A model generated the notes under the pieces. The model made no database searches. It had not been told where the DNA came from and saw only the letters and a program-made list of their open reading frames with translations. The position numbers were made by a program, and so were the translations under genes. From Progne subis subis (taxonomy: Eukaryota; Chordata; Aves; Passeriformes; Hirundinidae), in the NCBI GenBank assembly GCA_022316685.1, contig JAKJHU010000083.1:620001-684000 (forward strand): a stretch of DNA of 64,000 bases. The letters run 5' to 3'. Positions 1 through 13,992 of the stretch are shown piece by piece. The number at the start of each line of letters is the position of its first letter. Positions within the stretch are counted from its first letter, which is position 1.

Positions 1-3000
1 AAAAGTCACTCTCTGACATTCTGACCTGTTAGTTTCTTTTCTTCTAGAGATCCTTACCTAAAACTCAGGACACCTTGAAAGAACGTTTTTATTTTAACTA
101 AGTTTGTTAATTAGATTTAATAACACCTTATAATACATCACCATGCCACCCCCTGCCTCTGTGAGTGATGAACATGTCACTGGTGCACTCTGGTTTGAGA
201 TGGACACCAAGATCCACACAAGACTTTGAAAGAGTAATTAAGGCAATGAGAGACCAAAATAACCAATGTTAGCAAAATATGGGACAACAGCAACATGATC
301 AAATATAAAAATGCTGGCTCCAATTAAAATTCCATGTTCCTGGGGATTATTTTCAGTTACTACACTGTGCAAAGGTTGATTGTTGCTCTGTTACTTTGTT
401 AGTGCATCTGATGCGTTTGATGTGTCCTGTGAAAGCCTCAGAACTTGAAAGCTATTTTAAAAACATGAGAAGAACTCGTAGCTCTGTATGGATCCTGCAG
501 GGAATGAGGAGCATCAAGGAATAGCAGCCTGCAGGGATGTGCTGCTGGAAAAGGAAATGGAGCCACAGACTCCAGGGCTGTGCCCTGCTTGTCCTGCCTT
601 GTGTGCTGGACACAAAGCTGTGTTCCAAACCTTGCAGTTTATAAAGTGTGAAAAGTCTCCCGGCCTCAATCATTCCACAGAGCTCCCAGGACAAGCAGCA
701 GGCCTGGAAAAGGAGCAGGAGAGCTCGGCTTCGAGCGGCACTGGAGAAAATGAGTTCGGTTTTATGGTATTACGCCTCATCTGGCAGAGCAAAATTGCTA
801 CCAGATGTGACCTTGCTCTGGTTTAGGAATTTCTGACAAACTGAAGGGGGGGCTGTGCAGGATGCCAAATGACATAAAACACATGGAATTCACTCAATTT
901 CTCTCCAGCACTGTTTTTACTGTGAGGATAACAACCACGTTCTATCCTGGGAACACAGACACAGAAGGAAGGACACTGAGCAGGGCAGTTACAGTGTTAG
1001 AAGTGTGGCTGATCAAAGGTTACTCATCTGGCAGAGCAGGGATCCTCTTCCAGCTTTACTCTCTGTGGAATTATGGCCCCTCTGATAGGAAAATGAGTTT
1101 TCCAGGCTTTCCTTCATGCCTGATTTCCATTATGAGCCTCTCCTTGCCTGGTGTCAGAGGCCTGGGAGGATCCTTTAGCTCCAGACTGGATACTGGAAAT
1201 GCAGGATTAGCTTCTGCCTGAAACTCAGCTTGTGCATCTCTCATTTACAAGGGATCCCAACTATCCCATAGCTCAACACCGAGTCACACTTCATCTGCCC
1301 AAACCCAGACATTTGGGAATCAGCAGAGAAAATAGATCAGAGGAACCAGATAAGAGTTACAGTTGCCAAAGCACTGAAACCCTCTCAGGGCTGTCTCAGG
1401 AGTTCTGTGCAGCTGCCACGACTGACATGTTTCCCCCAAGCTAGGGGGGTATTTATGTTCTGTGGAAGCCAGAGGTAACTCAGGGAAATCCCAGTGTATT
1501 ATTTATCCCAGATTTTCTGTGGAAAAGCTGCCCTGTACCTGGGAGAGGGAGACCCAGTGAGTTCTGTATACGGCGAGGGCTGTGCAGTCCCTTCCCTCAT
1601 TGCTGGGGCTCTGGCAACCAACCTGAATGCTGTGAGAAGCCAATCCTGTGTGAAATTCACAGGATTTGGGATCAAATCCAGCTTTGCAGCGGGAAAGGTC
1701 ATATTTTAGCTATCCACAAAACACACAAAAAGCCAAACCACAAATACCTACATCCCTGTTTGCTCTAACCCAAGCCCTTGGCACGTCTCTGCGAGGATCC
1801 CGGCTGCCATCCCCACCTTCCACCAACACCCAGTGGGAGCAAGAAGGAAAACTACCACACCCAGGATCAAGCAACAGCCTTGAACACTGACAGTTCCAGG
1901 AAGGGACTCTGGGAAATGCAGTCACACAATCTGCCTCGTATATTCCACACAGAAAATGCAGGTTCTGAATCCCACAGTTAAAACGTGGGGATCTGGCAGG
2001 TGAGTGAACAAGCAGGGTGAGCACGGACAGATCCCCAGTTCCAGACACTCTGTGGGTACCACATTACCACCTCATCCTCTCTGCTGAGCAACTTGCCAAG
2101 TTCTCCTTGAGGAAAATGAAAGCTGAGCAATAAAACCAGAGTAGCACAATGAGCTGAGCCACTGAAAGGTCTCCTGGGAAAGTCAGGAACACCTGAGGGA
2201 TCTCAGAAACCAGACCCCAAGGCATGGGAAGGAGATCCCATCAAGGACGTGATAGCAGATGGGAAGGATCAGCTACAACTGCATTAAGCAAAACCTGACT
2301 TTAATCAAGAAATATCTTTCCTCAGATGACTTTTAAATGTCAGCTTATGATCAAAACCAGAAGTCCAAGCTATTATTACTCCTAGACGGAAATAGTTTTT
2401 CCAGCTCCTTCAGGAGTCCAAGCAGGGAATCTTATGGGAACTTTTGTCTCAAACAGGAATAGTCTCAAACCACAAAGGGACCGTGGTGATGGAATGCACA
2501 GCTTTCCCCTCTCCCATGACAGATTTTACACACACACACGGAAACATCCCAGGGAATTCACTTGTAACAGCTATTTCTCATTAAAATATATGATTCTGCA
2601 GCTGTTTAAAGCTGCACTGCAATTTTTTGCACACAAAATCTCTGCTAAGGAAAATGTTATAAACGTGTTCAGCTTAAGAGGTGTGGCTACAAATGTAAAG
2701 CAAAATTGGCAAGGGAGATGCCGGATAAAAGCAGATAAATTTGCTTCTGTCCCACTTAGCAAGAGAGCACATGACTGCTCCCAGCTGGAACAGCAGCTCC
2801 CTTTTACTGCTCATTCTGAACTTGCTGTTCTGGAAGAAGGACATATATAAAGAGTTATGGTACCACAAGCTCCTCTATAGGGAGAAGCAATTCCTAAATC
2901 TGCCCAGGAGACTCCACCTGGGCTCTGATTTGGAGGATTTCTCTGTATGGTTTGCTCAGCTAAGGCCACGTTATCACCCACTGAAATCACACACGGCTGG

Positions 3001-3549
3001 GAGCACCAAGACTTCAAATCCCAACACTGACATAACACCAGTAATTTTTAAAATGAATTTCACTAAAGCAATAAAGGCCCATTTAGAAAGTGGAAGTTTT
3101 TCATTTTGTGCAACTAAAGGAACTGTGACCAAGAACATATAATAATGCACTTTCACCCTTCAACTAAATTACACCCCATGGAAACACTGTATTTTCAGAA
3201 TGGATTTATGAAGCTTCACCACTCGTAATTAAATCTCAGAATAAATACAGCTCCCATCTTCTCATCTTGAGGGAGAGTTCCTCAAGCAAACCAGTCCTGC
3301 TGGTGATCCCAGTGACGCCAATCACCCAAACCTCCGGCGCCAGTGGAACCGAGGATGAGAAGAGCACAAGGACAAAGTGGTTTTGTCTAAAATGATAAAG
3401 TGGTTTTGTCCCTGTGGCAGTCCCAGCCCACCCTTCCTGCTCAGTCAGGCTTAGTCCCCTGCTTTTAAAATTAAAATCACAAGTGACACAACCAGCATGC
3501 AAGAGGAAAGGAGGATTTTGGGAACAGATTTGAGGGCCTATAAGAAAGT
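1..3549. other. Intergenic, no supported gene
   Basis: I see no exon with a convincing protein and matching splice sites here. Open frames on both strands are short and have no recognisable domain. A short CA run lies near 2530. By known vertebrate gene order the 3' end of IPPK should lie to the left, but none of its coding sequence was recognised, so this is probably intergenic DNA or an intron of an antisense gene. Confidence 0.5.
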
Positions 3550-3742
3550 CTGACAATGGCAAGCAGTGACAGGAGAACAGGGAACGGCTTCCCACTGCCA
3601 GAGGGCAGGGATGGATGGGATACTGGGAAGGATCCTTGGAAGTGCCCAAGGCCAGGCTGGATGGGGCTTGGAGCAGCTTGGGACAGTGGGATGAGATGCT
3701 CTTTAAAGGTCCCTTCCAACCCCAGCCATCCTGGAATTCAAT
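3550..3742 (+). mobile_element. CR1 LINE 3' fragment
   Basis: The segment carries the avian CR1 3' end: a CR1-type block, then GCCCAAGGCCAGGCTGGATG, GGAGCAGCTTGGGACAGTGG and a GGTCCCTTCCAACCC block. It is 5'-truncated and lacks a clean terminal octamer repeat, so it is an old copy. The long antisense frame at 3236-3787 is produced by this repeat and is not a gene. Confidence 0.9.
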
Positions 3743-6700
3743 AAATAACAGTTTGAATGTCACCCTGGCCAGGACAAATCCTTGCAAACGTTTGCCAGAA
3801 TCTCTCCCAAGCTCAGGACATGCCTGGTTCCCTCCTGCAGCACAGGCACAGCTGGTTGGTTACTTGGATAAACGTGCTCTGCAGGCACCTGGTTTCAGAC
3901 CTGCCCTTTTTATCAGCCCAGATCTGTGACTCGAGTCACTGATCCCTTTGCAAGGTTCAATCCTGCAGCTCCCTCTCGTAGATCAGTCCGTGCTCTGCAC
4001 GAGTACCTGAAAACACTGACACCAGCCCCAGAGCTCACTGCCAGTGAAATTCCTCTGCTTTGTTCTTTCTTTCCTTTTCTCCTCCCTTGATTACAGCTTC
4101 TCTTTTTTGGCCCCTGCTCTATTTCCATTGCCACTTATTTTCCTCCTTCCATATTTCCATAAGATTGTTATTTTTTGTACTTGACTCAAGCATTGTTCTA
4201 CATGATTCAGTTTGTCACTATGCTCACAATGTGACCAATGCTTTTCCATAATTTTTGTATTTTCCTAAATGGATCTAGGCTGTAGGTCTGCAGAAGAGCC
4301 AACCCAGCATAACCAAGGCCCGAGTACACAAAATTCTACCTCATTTCCTTTCAGTATCACTTTGTCATATGGCAACCATGTGTTTATCTGCAACTTAATT
4401 ACAGCAGACTGGGAATAAATTAAAATACATACTGGAGGTTTATTTTTGTGAGGAAAAATAGAATTAGATGAACATGAACCTGAACCTCAGGAGGAACAGG
4501 AAGGGGTAGAGCATAAACAGGGAACACAGAGGATGCAGATGCTTTTTCTTCACTTCTTTCCTGCTGGGCAAGAGACAAATCTTCTCTCCAGCATTTCTCT
4601 TTAAAATGGTTGAGGTAAAAGATCTCCACCAGTTTATGAATGCTTTAAGCTACACATTTTTCTAGCTTAAAATTCTTGGGCTTTTTTTTGCATTTGATTC
4701 AGCTTTTAAAATACACTGAGCAGGCTGTGGAGGCACCCCCTGGCACAGGAACTCGTTGGGACGTTGTGGGAGAGCACTGACACTGCCCCAGGACATTTAT
4801 TTTGGCGGAAATACCCAGAAAACCGGCAGAGCTCAGCAGTTCTGTTCTTCCTCCACAACTTTACTGACCTACCAGCTTTCATTGTATTGTATTGTGAGTC
4901 CCCTGCCCTCCCTCTGCAGCTAGGTATAATTAAGTGTTTTTTTGATGATGAACTTTACAAACTGCACCGTGTGGAAGTCAGCAGAGATGTCTAATTTAGC
5001 AAGAGATGATGAGCAGCCAAGGACAATACAGAGATGAAAAATTATGGAGGGGAAAAAAGATGTCATATTGCAGAGCAGCATGAAGTATCAACAATTGGGG
5101 AAGAAAGAGTTGTGAGCCAAATTTTCAATAATCTGAAGGAAGTAGACTGCAGGAAAGGCATTTTTAGGACAGAAATAAAGCCAAGTTTGTGTTTTCTTCC
5201 ATTAAAACAGAAGCAAGATAATTTTTTTTTTTTTTCTGTATAAAATCTGCCAAAAGATTCTCTCTAAGCCTTTTTGATGCCTTAATAAAAGAACCCAGAA
5301 TTGCATAAAGCAACTTGGATTTGAAATACCCCAGAAAAGTTGATTATCAAATGTGGCCCAACTTGCTTTTGCACAGTTTACATTATGAAGCTCATCCAGA
5401 CAGCACAATTTAAATGCCATCTAAATAAAAGCATCTGAATTTAGTTAATGACTTGGCGCTAACGCTATGTTAGTTTTTTCCCAAGAAGGCAGATTAATTT
5501 AAAAAATAAACCATTGGACACAATGAAGAACATCTAGTTCATCTAAATTAGCTCAAGTTTAGACATTTACTTTTAAAAAAGTGTGATTAAAAAAAAGTTT
5601 TTAGACAAGGTACTCAGCCTACGTTCACCACTTACTGCTGTGGTTTTTTAATCTTTATCAAAGATCTGAAGAATTATTTGCTTCTATGTGGGCAAATTCA
5701 TCTTACCTAGTAAAGACAGGCATGTCCATAGACCCACCTGGAACATCCAAAATACCATTTTCATTTCTCACCAAGAGATATAAATTGATTGAGAGGTCAA
5801 TCTATCACTTAGAGCAAACTGTCCCACATAGAGGGGGGTTTGGCCAAAATCTGCCCCACCTGCCTGTGCTGTCCCGTTGGTGTCCGAAGGAGCAGCTGTG
5901 CCCTGACCTCCACAAAGGAGGAACCCGGGCTGGCACAAAAGAACCCAAAAACCTCCTTGGGGGACTTGCACTCAAACAAGGCTGTGCTCCAGGGTTAGCT
6001 CCACCTGGATTTGATAGCAGTGATGAATGGCAAAATCCACAGCACAACTCCTCCTGTACAAGAATCATTGCCCCAGCCTCCAGAAGCATCACGTTTTTCC
6101 TTAAATGAACACAGGTATGTCCATGTGCATCCTCCTTTCACAAATACCTCTGCAGTACTTCTATTATTCTTCCTGAGCATTACAGAAAGGTTTAACACCT
6201 GCTTTAGGTAAAAAGTGAAGCTTTACCTATAGATCTATATGTTCTATAAAACATGTACTGTAGATTCACTGAAATCTTTCCCATAAGACATCCATCCTCT
6301 TTCAATGGTTCTACAAAGCTTTACATTTTGGACAGACTCCATAGAATTCTGCCACCCAGTAGCTTTTATTTGTCTGGTTTTTTACAATTATCAGCTGCTT
6401 ATGTGAAAAGAAATATTTTACATGCAGTGCTGAAGTGCCTGTTGCTATCAACAAGAGCAGGAACGGGTCCAGCCGAAAAGCCCTTGAAAGCTTTAAACCC
6501 ATTGAATTCTTTTCATGTCATACCCAAATACAGTCCTTTAGACCTGGCTGTCAACAACACATTTCACATTTCCAAACACATCCTTAGCACAAACGAGAGG
6601 GACTCAGGAAATATTCTTGAGAAGACACAAACATCTGCAAGAAGAGATTCACCAATTTATAATTGTTGTACGTGGGGGAGTGTAAAGCTGTCAGTCCACT

Positions 6701-8334
6701 GGTAAATAACAGCCTTGCAAAATTGGTCAGCTATCCTCGAACTCTGATCTACTCAACGACTCCCACCGGAAAGCTGCAATACCTCCCCAAAAACCCAAAA
6801 CAGAAGCAAAAATAAGGAACGCTGAAAGCCTGTAGCACTGTATGTGTGCTAACTGTGCTATACTCTTGACCCAATCCCTCAGAACAAATTGGATTTTGAC
6901 TCAAATATCTGTGTACTGGCGAGTAGAGAAGAATTTAGGGCAGCAAGGAGAATTCTTTAGTGTATCCAGGAGGAGAAATCACAGGCAGCTGCCAGGCAAA
7001 AACATCTCTTTATGCTCCACCTTATTTGGTTTATAAAGGCCAAAGTTGCATTGCCCAGGAATGTTGCGTGATGCGTGTGGATAAATATTTGTTTCATTGC
7101 TTAGGTACTGCAACAACACAAAGAGCACTGGTAATACCAAAGCAGCTGCCAGTGGAAGCCACTCAGTCTCAATGCAAACTTGAGGCATTTCATAATTTGA
7201 ATTTCAATTGCTAGCCTTGCAGAAACATTTCTAAACTGTTGGTAACAGTATGTTTTGTTTTGGTAGGAGCCCAGTTGAAAGGAAAGTAGTTAATACTAAA
7301 ACTTTCTCTTTTTTCTTCTTCAGTTTCCCAAGCAGTCGGCTCTCCTGTGTTTTTAAAGCTCGAAGGAAGTAAAGCGACCCAAACATTCCTGCGTGCAAAC
7401 GTGGTGAGCGTTTCAAGTTTTCCTTGTGCACTAAACAGGAGATTTGCCCTAAAAGCTGTGGGACAATGCCTGCTGCAGCCTGGATCCTGCAGTACCAACC
7501 TTCCCCAGCCTCTCACATAGATGGATCTGAGGAAGGAGCCCTCAAACCTCTTGAGTAAAAATACTTCAGGAAAAAGGAAATGAAAGCAACAGACAAAAGG
7601 AAGATTTCCATTCCTCAAATTTAAACGTGGAGTTACCCCCAGCTCATATAAAAAGAGGAGGCTGTAACACTCAGGCTCCATTCCCAAACCCAGGCTGAAT
7701 TCCAGAGCAGGAACTGTAAGGGATATTCAGACAATGCCATGGAAAAACTCGAGAAGAAAGGCAAGCACCATAACGTTATTTGAAGTGGCATTCTGGATTA
7801 CTTCAACATTCCTTTTTCCACTCTAGAAAGACCTCTGGATGACTCTTCCCAAACACACCAAGCTCTAACATCTGAGGCCTCCAGCATATTCCTCACCTTT
7901 GGCTTTTCTATTTTTTCCCTCTCCCTGTTTTGGACCCAGCTCTAGTGTTAGCATTTCTTGCAGCTGCCCCTGCCAGCGCAGAAGCAGCACTGTCTAGACT
8001 ATGAACATATTTGTGCCTCCTAAAACCTCTTAAAATAATTCCAATTGTAGCTGTACGGCTCCTAGACCTCCAAAATCACATTTCTGATCTCTAGCATATC
8101 CCTATGAATTCAGAATTATTGTCTAACAGTTCAATCCTTATTAACTCACAGGATCTTTTCTGCTAATTCCCACAAGACAAAAATACCATAACATTCAGTT
8201 ACCGAAGTATTTGCTGTGAATGGACCTTATAAAATGCCCCAACTTGCTGAAACAAAATCAGTTTATTTCACTTTGGACAATTCATGTTGTGTAATAGAAG
8301 TAAAGGCCACAAAATACAGAAAAGGTAGCAAATA
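3743..8334. other. Intergenic, no supported gene
   Basis: AT-rich DNA with short runs of A and T (for example T-rich 5220-5235). No coding exon is supported. A weak minus-strand exon-like frame at 5707-5801 is described under findings. Confidence 0.45.
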
Positions 8335-8395
8335 AATCACAGAAAAATAGAATATCTGGAGTTAGAAGGGATCCACAGGGATCATTGATAACAAA
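8335..8395 (-). mobile_element. Short CR1 3' end, antisense
   Basis: ATCACAGAAAAATAGAATAT followed by GGAGTTAGAAGGGATCCACA is the reverse complement of the CR1 3' terminus, which usually reads ATCACAGAATCATAGAAT...GAGTTGGAAGGGACCC. Only about 60 bases remain recognisable. Confidence 0.65.
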
Positions 8396-11300
8396 GCTTG
8401 TGCAAGCATTTCCACAGTCCAAGAGGGAAGCTGGGATTGTCTAGCACATGGGATGTTGACACAACAGGAATTACAAATCCTCTGTCACCAGCCCCAAACT
8501 TCTCATCTTGTATCATGAAAACAAAACTCAAGTGTTTCAGAAATAACTCTTCTTGCTCTCCAGTCATTTGATGACTCCTTCAGTTCCCAAAGGAAAGAAC
8601 ACACAGCTTTTAATGGGAAGAACAGAAAGAAGTCATACTAAAAATGTAAACTGGCAAAGTCTGTCAGATCCTGGGAAAAACCCAAACTACGCCAATGTTC
8701 TCCTTCAACAAGACATGATTATAAACCAATGCACAGAGCTATCCAGAAAAACATAACCTGTTCAGAAGTTTTTTTTGTTTGTTTTTAACGCTTCCCTCCT
8801 TGAAGATGACACAGGGGGAACTGTGCTGGAGTATCAGGAGATACACAACTCCTCTTTAGAGTTGCCAATGTCTGGCCACAAATACCAGACAGATCATAAA
8901 GCAAATATAATTAATCACTTCATGGGTGTTTTCAACTTGTAGTCAATTCTGAATTTTGTGCACTGTGGAATTACAGACCTCTAGAAAGGTGATAATCAAA
9001 AATACCAATATGGTATTAATAGTTAAATTTAAAAATTAGATATCTGTACATATACACACAACTATCCTGCCCCTTCAGACTCGCACTGGTAGTAATTTTT
9101 GCCATTGTCCACTAATTCACCCAAACAAACCATTCGATGCTACTGTTTGCAATGGGAAATACATGAATCAACAGGCAAAGACAACCAACTTTTAAATCTA
9201 GAAGGAAACCACAAGCAAACTTTGTTTATTGTCCTCAAAGCGTCTTCTTGTCTCAGCTGCCAAATCCTTCACTTTGAGTAAAATGCTCCAAAATATTTGT
9301 GTCCTCAGTTTACATCTCCCTCCTGAGACAGTCTCTCACTGGAGAGGCATCCTGCTATTAATTCCTGCTTAAATTTAAAACCATGGGGAAAGCATCTGAG
9401 GCTCCAAACAAGAGGGATATCAGCAGCAAGTCAAAGGAACCCAACCCAGTCTGCCTGTTGACATCTCAAAGCACCAGTCTGATCTGTAAGATCGAGCTGA
9501 ATTTTCATGTCACCTCTGATACAGTCTGAGATGGCAACAGTGCACAAGAGAAGCTTCAAAAAAGATACATTCACTTTTTAGAGAAGCACACAATGTTTTA
9601 TATGGAAATGGAGAGTGCAACCAAGCACAATCAAGAAAATGGAAACCACATGAAAAGGGCAAAAAAATAAAGACCATTAGAATAATTACATACTCTTGTT
9701 TTCTATAATTAATGGATTTAAAATGCAGACTTTTCTATATATTTTTTCAGTATTTCCTATATATAAATTATGTATAATTTATAATTATAATTATGCATAA
9801 ATTATGTATTTCTAGATATAGTTATTTAAAACACAGAATTTGTTAATTAATCTGTTCATTATAGCCCCATCTTTATTTATTTATTTTTGCTCTGGTGGGA
9901 TGCAGCTTCTTTTTGAAGAAATGGAACTGGGTGTGAGAAGCAATGAGAACCTACAGGAGGCTTATGGCTCATGCTAGAAACTGAACAACCACTACAAAAC
10001 ACAATTATTTTGGAAAAAAGTTGGAAACCTCCCAGTTCCATTGATGAGTAACAATGCTCAGTCCTGGCACAGGAGAGTCACCAAGCCCCAAGCCGAGCTC
10101 TTTGTGCTGTTTCAGAAGATGAGCTGAGCTGAGCAATTTTGGAAAAACATGACTCAGCAAATAGCTAAAAAACCCCCCCTGCCCATGACACCATTTGAAC
10201 CCCAAAAAAGGAGTGATATTATCCGACAGAAAGGCAGGAGGACTGGGGAAATCTTCCATGTTTCCTTTCAATGGCCAGGGATTTAAAGCTGTGTTTTTTC
10301 AAGGTGGGCAACTTGCTTTGGAACACCATAGGGAACAGCTGTAGGTAATAGTATAATAAAAATTCCACTAAATTTCTTCACTGATGAACATAGAGGCAAT
10401 ATGTAAAAGCTTAAATTTCAGGCAGCTCTGAAGAAAGGCTTTACAAATTATTCTAAATTACTCTGTCTGGCCACTGCCATTTTAAATATAATGTGAGAAA
10501 AATATCACTAATTAAAACTGATGCTGTGGGATCGAACAGAAACCTAACCAAGCGGCAACGAGTCGTGGCAATAATTAGCGTCCTCAGAAAGTTATACTAA
10601 TGAATATTAATATTCTGTGCACTGCAGTAAAGAACTGGAATTGGGATGCAGTTACACTTGAAAATGAAGCTTTTTAAAATGTAAATAGATGCCAACCACA
10701 CACATCTCCCACTGCAATTTTAGGTTTATTCTCACCTAACGATGTACCCCATGCTTTCTGCAGTGTATTGTTAATATTTTTAAATATGGGAAGAAAATCT
10801 GTGTTTAATATCTCAAGTTTACCAGCAGTGTTTTGTCTTTCTCTGGATTTTTTTTCCATAAGGATATCTGTGACCACTGATTACAGAAGGAATGCAGTAA
10901 CTGGTACAGGTTTCAGAAATGCAGTGTACTGCCAATCGCAAGTTCTCCATCTCATGTTTTGTGCTGACTTGAACAGTTATAAATTGTTTCCCCGTTGCTA
11001 CTTTTTTCCAACTATAAACTTGTGTGTTTGATTTTTAAAAAAGCAAACCACATGAGAAATTGCAAAGTTTAGGATTCCATCTTTGTCTCTGATCAAAACC
11101 AGCCAGCAACTGCCCAGATTCATCACGACAACTGAGAGTAAAGCAATTTAAAAAATAACATTCTGTTCTTATATTCTCCTGGAAGGTTAAAAAACCACTG
11201 CTGCAATTTTCGGTATTGTCTCTTTTCCTTCCGATTCCTGAGCAAAGCAGAAATAACCTCACATTCCTGAACGTGGATGTATTTTTTTGACTCATGGAAA

Positions 11301-13620
11301 TAATATTTTGATCAGTGTTTTAATCAAATAACAGATCCAACTTCAACACAGCCCTCCCGTAAATAACACAGCAAGCCAGGAGGCATAAGTAAAATATCTA
11401 ATAATGATATAACGTGAGAAACAGTTGTTAAAAATAAGGATGACTGTGGAACATTTAAAGCTATAGAATGTACTCTTGGTGCCAGGTGAGACACGGTAAC
11501 AGAGGTTTGGGCTTTCCTCCAAGGAAATGGATATTATGCAAGCATATAAAATTATCAGAGGTCTGCATGTGGGAGATACCACACAAGGTTTCAGGACAGA
11601 GATAAGAAAAGGAAAATCCTGTGTGTGCAGGTGGCCACTGCCCTGTGGTGCCCTGAACCAGGCTGTAAAATGCAAAAGCAGAATATTGCAGGGTTAGAAA
11701 GGGAGGATGGGGAGCACCAGTTTTCCTTTAATGCTCAAGTAAAAAAGGACAGGACAACCAGATTGTAATTGTTAAATAAAGGTATAAATCTGCAAAGTGG
11801 AGTCAGTAGGGAAGCTGTAAACCTTGGCAGGCTGCACAGTTTTGAAATGGTTGAGAAAAGAACCCGTGAGGGTGAAAGGGGAGAAAAAGGAATAAAGGAA
11901 TAGAAGGTAAAGCAAATCCTGAGACCTGGGCAGCCAAGAGGAGTTGTCTCTGTCCTCACTGCCTTTCAAAACCAGCAGGACAAACCCCTGTCCTGGCCTC
12001 AGCCTTGCCCTGCTCCCAGCAACAGGCTGGAGTCAGTGACCTGCCTGAGCCCTGAATGCACTGACACCAAAGGCTGGGAGGTAATTCCAGCAGCACAGGA
12101 AATTATCAGTGCCTGGCTGAAGGGAGAACACGATTTCCTCTGCTCTGCTGAGCCAGGCTACACCTGCCATCCACTGGCTCAGTGAAGGCTGCTCCTGCTC
12201 TTGTCCTGCTTGCTCTGGCCATTATGCAGATAGAAGATTCCACCTCTAAAAGGTATCACACAGAACTGAGTTTCATGGTCTTTGCATGCTGTGACCATGA
12301 ACAGTTATTTCAACTCTTCATTCTATACCCTGTACTCTTTATACTTTCTATACTTCTTAAGTTCGCTTAATGATTTTCATTTTCAAGATATCCTCCTTCT
12401 AATCCTTCAACCTGCTGGCTTTCTTTCATCACAAAGACATTATACTGCAGGCACCTTGAAGGCTTTTGAGAAACAGAAATTATTCCTCCTGTCTCACCAC
12501 TCTCCATATTTTTAAGTGGCTTTTCAGACAAAATATGAAAATCTATAAGCTCCTCTCAGCATCACAGATTCTGTTAACTTATACGTTAATTTGACCTCTT
12601 CTGAGGTTTAGCGCAAGGGCACAATAGAGAGGAGTAGAGAATGGTTTTTCTCCCTCCATTACGTCCTATAGAAAGAAGCAAAATTGATAAAAAGGAAAAA
12701 AAACCCAGTATTATTGTGCATTAATTAGTTCTTGTTGTCAGAGGAAAAGAGAAGAATCCATGCCAGAGGCTCCAGCCTTCCACAGCAATTTCTCACATCC
12801 TATGGCTCTAGCTCAAGACACAAACTGACAGTGGCTGTTTGCCCCAAGATATAAAATAATAAAAAGTTTTTCTAATAGTTAGTCACTGCTGTTTAGTCCC
12901 CCTCTTCTCTCCTCAAAGAACACAATTCCACATTAAGGCATCATAACAGACTGAAACATTCCCACTGCACAACTCATTCCAACGACTGGCCACGGGATGG
13001 ACAGGCATAACGTGACTTGCAGATGAAGCAGAGATTGGCAGCCTGCTCTGTGCTCTTGGATGAACTATTCCCATAAAAACAGTCAATACTAGATCCCTGA
13101 GGACACAGCAGTGTTTGCACTCACACAAACTACCTGAACTGTGTATGTCTGAAATCATTTGCCATCCTAGTCTGAACTTTTCGCAGAATATACAGCATTT
13201 TTTCTTTAGTTGTTATGACAGTTAAGTTTACGTGGAAATTTTGAGTGTAAATAACAATATTAAAGCCAATCTAATTATGAATCTTACACAGATTTAAATC
13301 TTATTGAAAGGCAGCAGATGATGTCCATTCTCAGACACTTTTTTCCCCAATTAAAAATCCTAAACCTTGTTGATACCAGGCAGCCATGCAGTCACTCTTT
13401 AACGGCTCCTGCAATTTTCAGGTGTTACTGCTCATTGCAGGAAGGTGCAATGCCATTTTCATTTAGAGGGACGCGTGCCTTTGCAGATCCCTCAGGTTGT
13501 CTTTACTTCTTCCTTAACAGAAGTTGAGAAGATAAGCAAGGGCCTCACACACATACAGTGGAAATCCTAAATCTTCTAAACTGCAGGATCTCTTAAGGTG
13601 TGTGTGAATCTACACTTCAC
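8396..13620. other. Intergenic, no supported gene
   Basis: No gene is supported. The stretch includes a very AT-rich block at about 9715-9850. A hydrophobic open frame near 12182 looks like a signal peptide and is followed by a GT, but it lacks an ATG start and was not accepted. Confidence 0.45.
9715..9850. repeat. AT-rich, partly palindromic low-complexity block
   Basis: TATATATTTTTTCAGTATTT, CTATATATAAATTATGTATA and nearby TATAATTATAATTATGCATA give a block that is nearly all A and T, with several self-complementary words. It may be a decayed AT microsatellite. No function is indicated by the sequence alone. Confidence 0.6.
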
Positions 13621-13992
13621 TAATGAAGAGAGGTTGAAAGACTGTTCAGCCTGGAGAAGAGAGGGCTTTGGAGACACCTTAGAGCTCTTTCCAGCATCTA
13701 AAGGGGCTCCTGGAGAGGGACTTGGAGCAAGGGCCTGGAGTAACAGGACAAGAGGGAAATGCCTTTAACCTGAAGGAGGGCAGGGTTAGATGAGATTGGG
13801 AAGAATTTCTTCCCTGTGAGGGTGAGCAGGCCCTGGCACAGGGTGCCCAGAACAGCTGTGGCTGCCCCTAGATCTGTGGAAGTGTCCAAGGACAGCTTGG
13901 ACAAGGGCTAGGAGCAGCCTGGGACAGTGGAAGGTGCCCCTGCCTACGGCAGGGGGATGGAATGGGATAAACTTTAAGGTTCCTTCCATCCA
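13621..13992 (+). mobile_element. CR1 LINE 3' fragment, about 370 bases
   Basis: This long CR1 3' segment contains GTTCAGCCTGGAGAAGAGAG, CTGTGAGGGTGAGCAGGCCC, GGCACAGGGTGCCCAGAACA and TTTAAGGTTCCTTCC in the standard CR1 order. It covers the end of the reverse-transcriptase ORF and the 3' UTR, with frameshifts. The antisense open frame across it (13786-14058) is a repeat artefact. Confidence 0.93.

Noticed and set aside
3236..3787. 183-codon minus-strand open frame
   Set aside because: It runs through a CR1 3' end and has typical antisense CR1 peptide content (LLQAPSSLALGTSKD), so it is a repeat artefact.
9100..9180. Minus-strand IEWF motif compared with the EWFE segment of CENPP
   Set aside because: Only three residues match, and a stop follows six codons later.
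12182..12242. Signal-peptide-like frame (KAAPALVLLALAIMQIEDS) followed by a possible donor AAAAG|GTATCA
   Set aside because: The frame starts with GTG, not ATG, has no in-frame upstream ATG that I can support, and has no partner exon. Hydrophobic frames of this length occur by chance.
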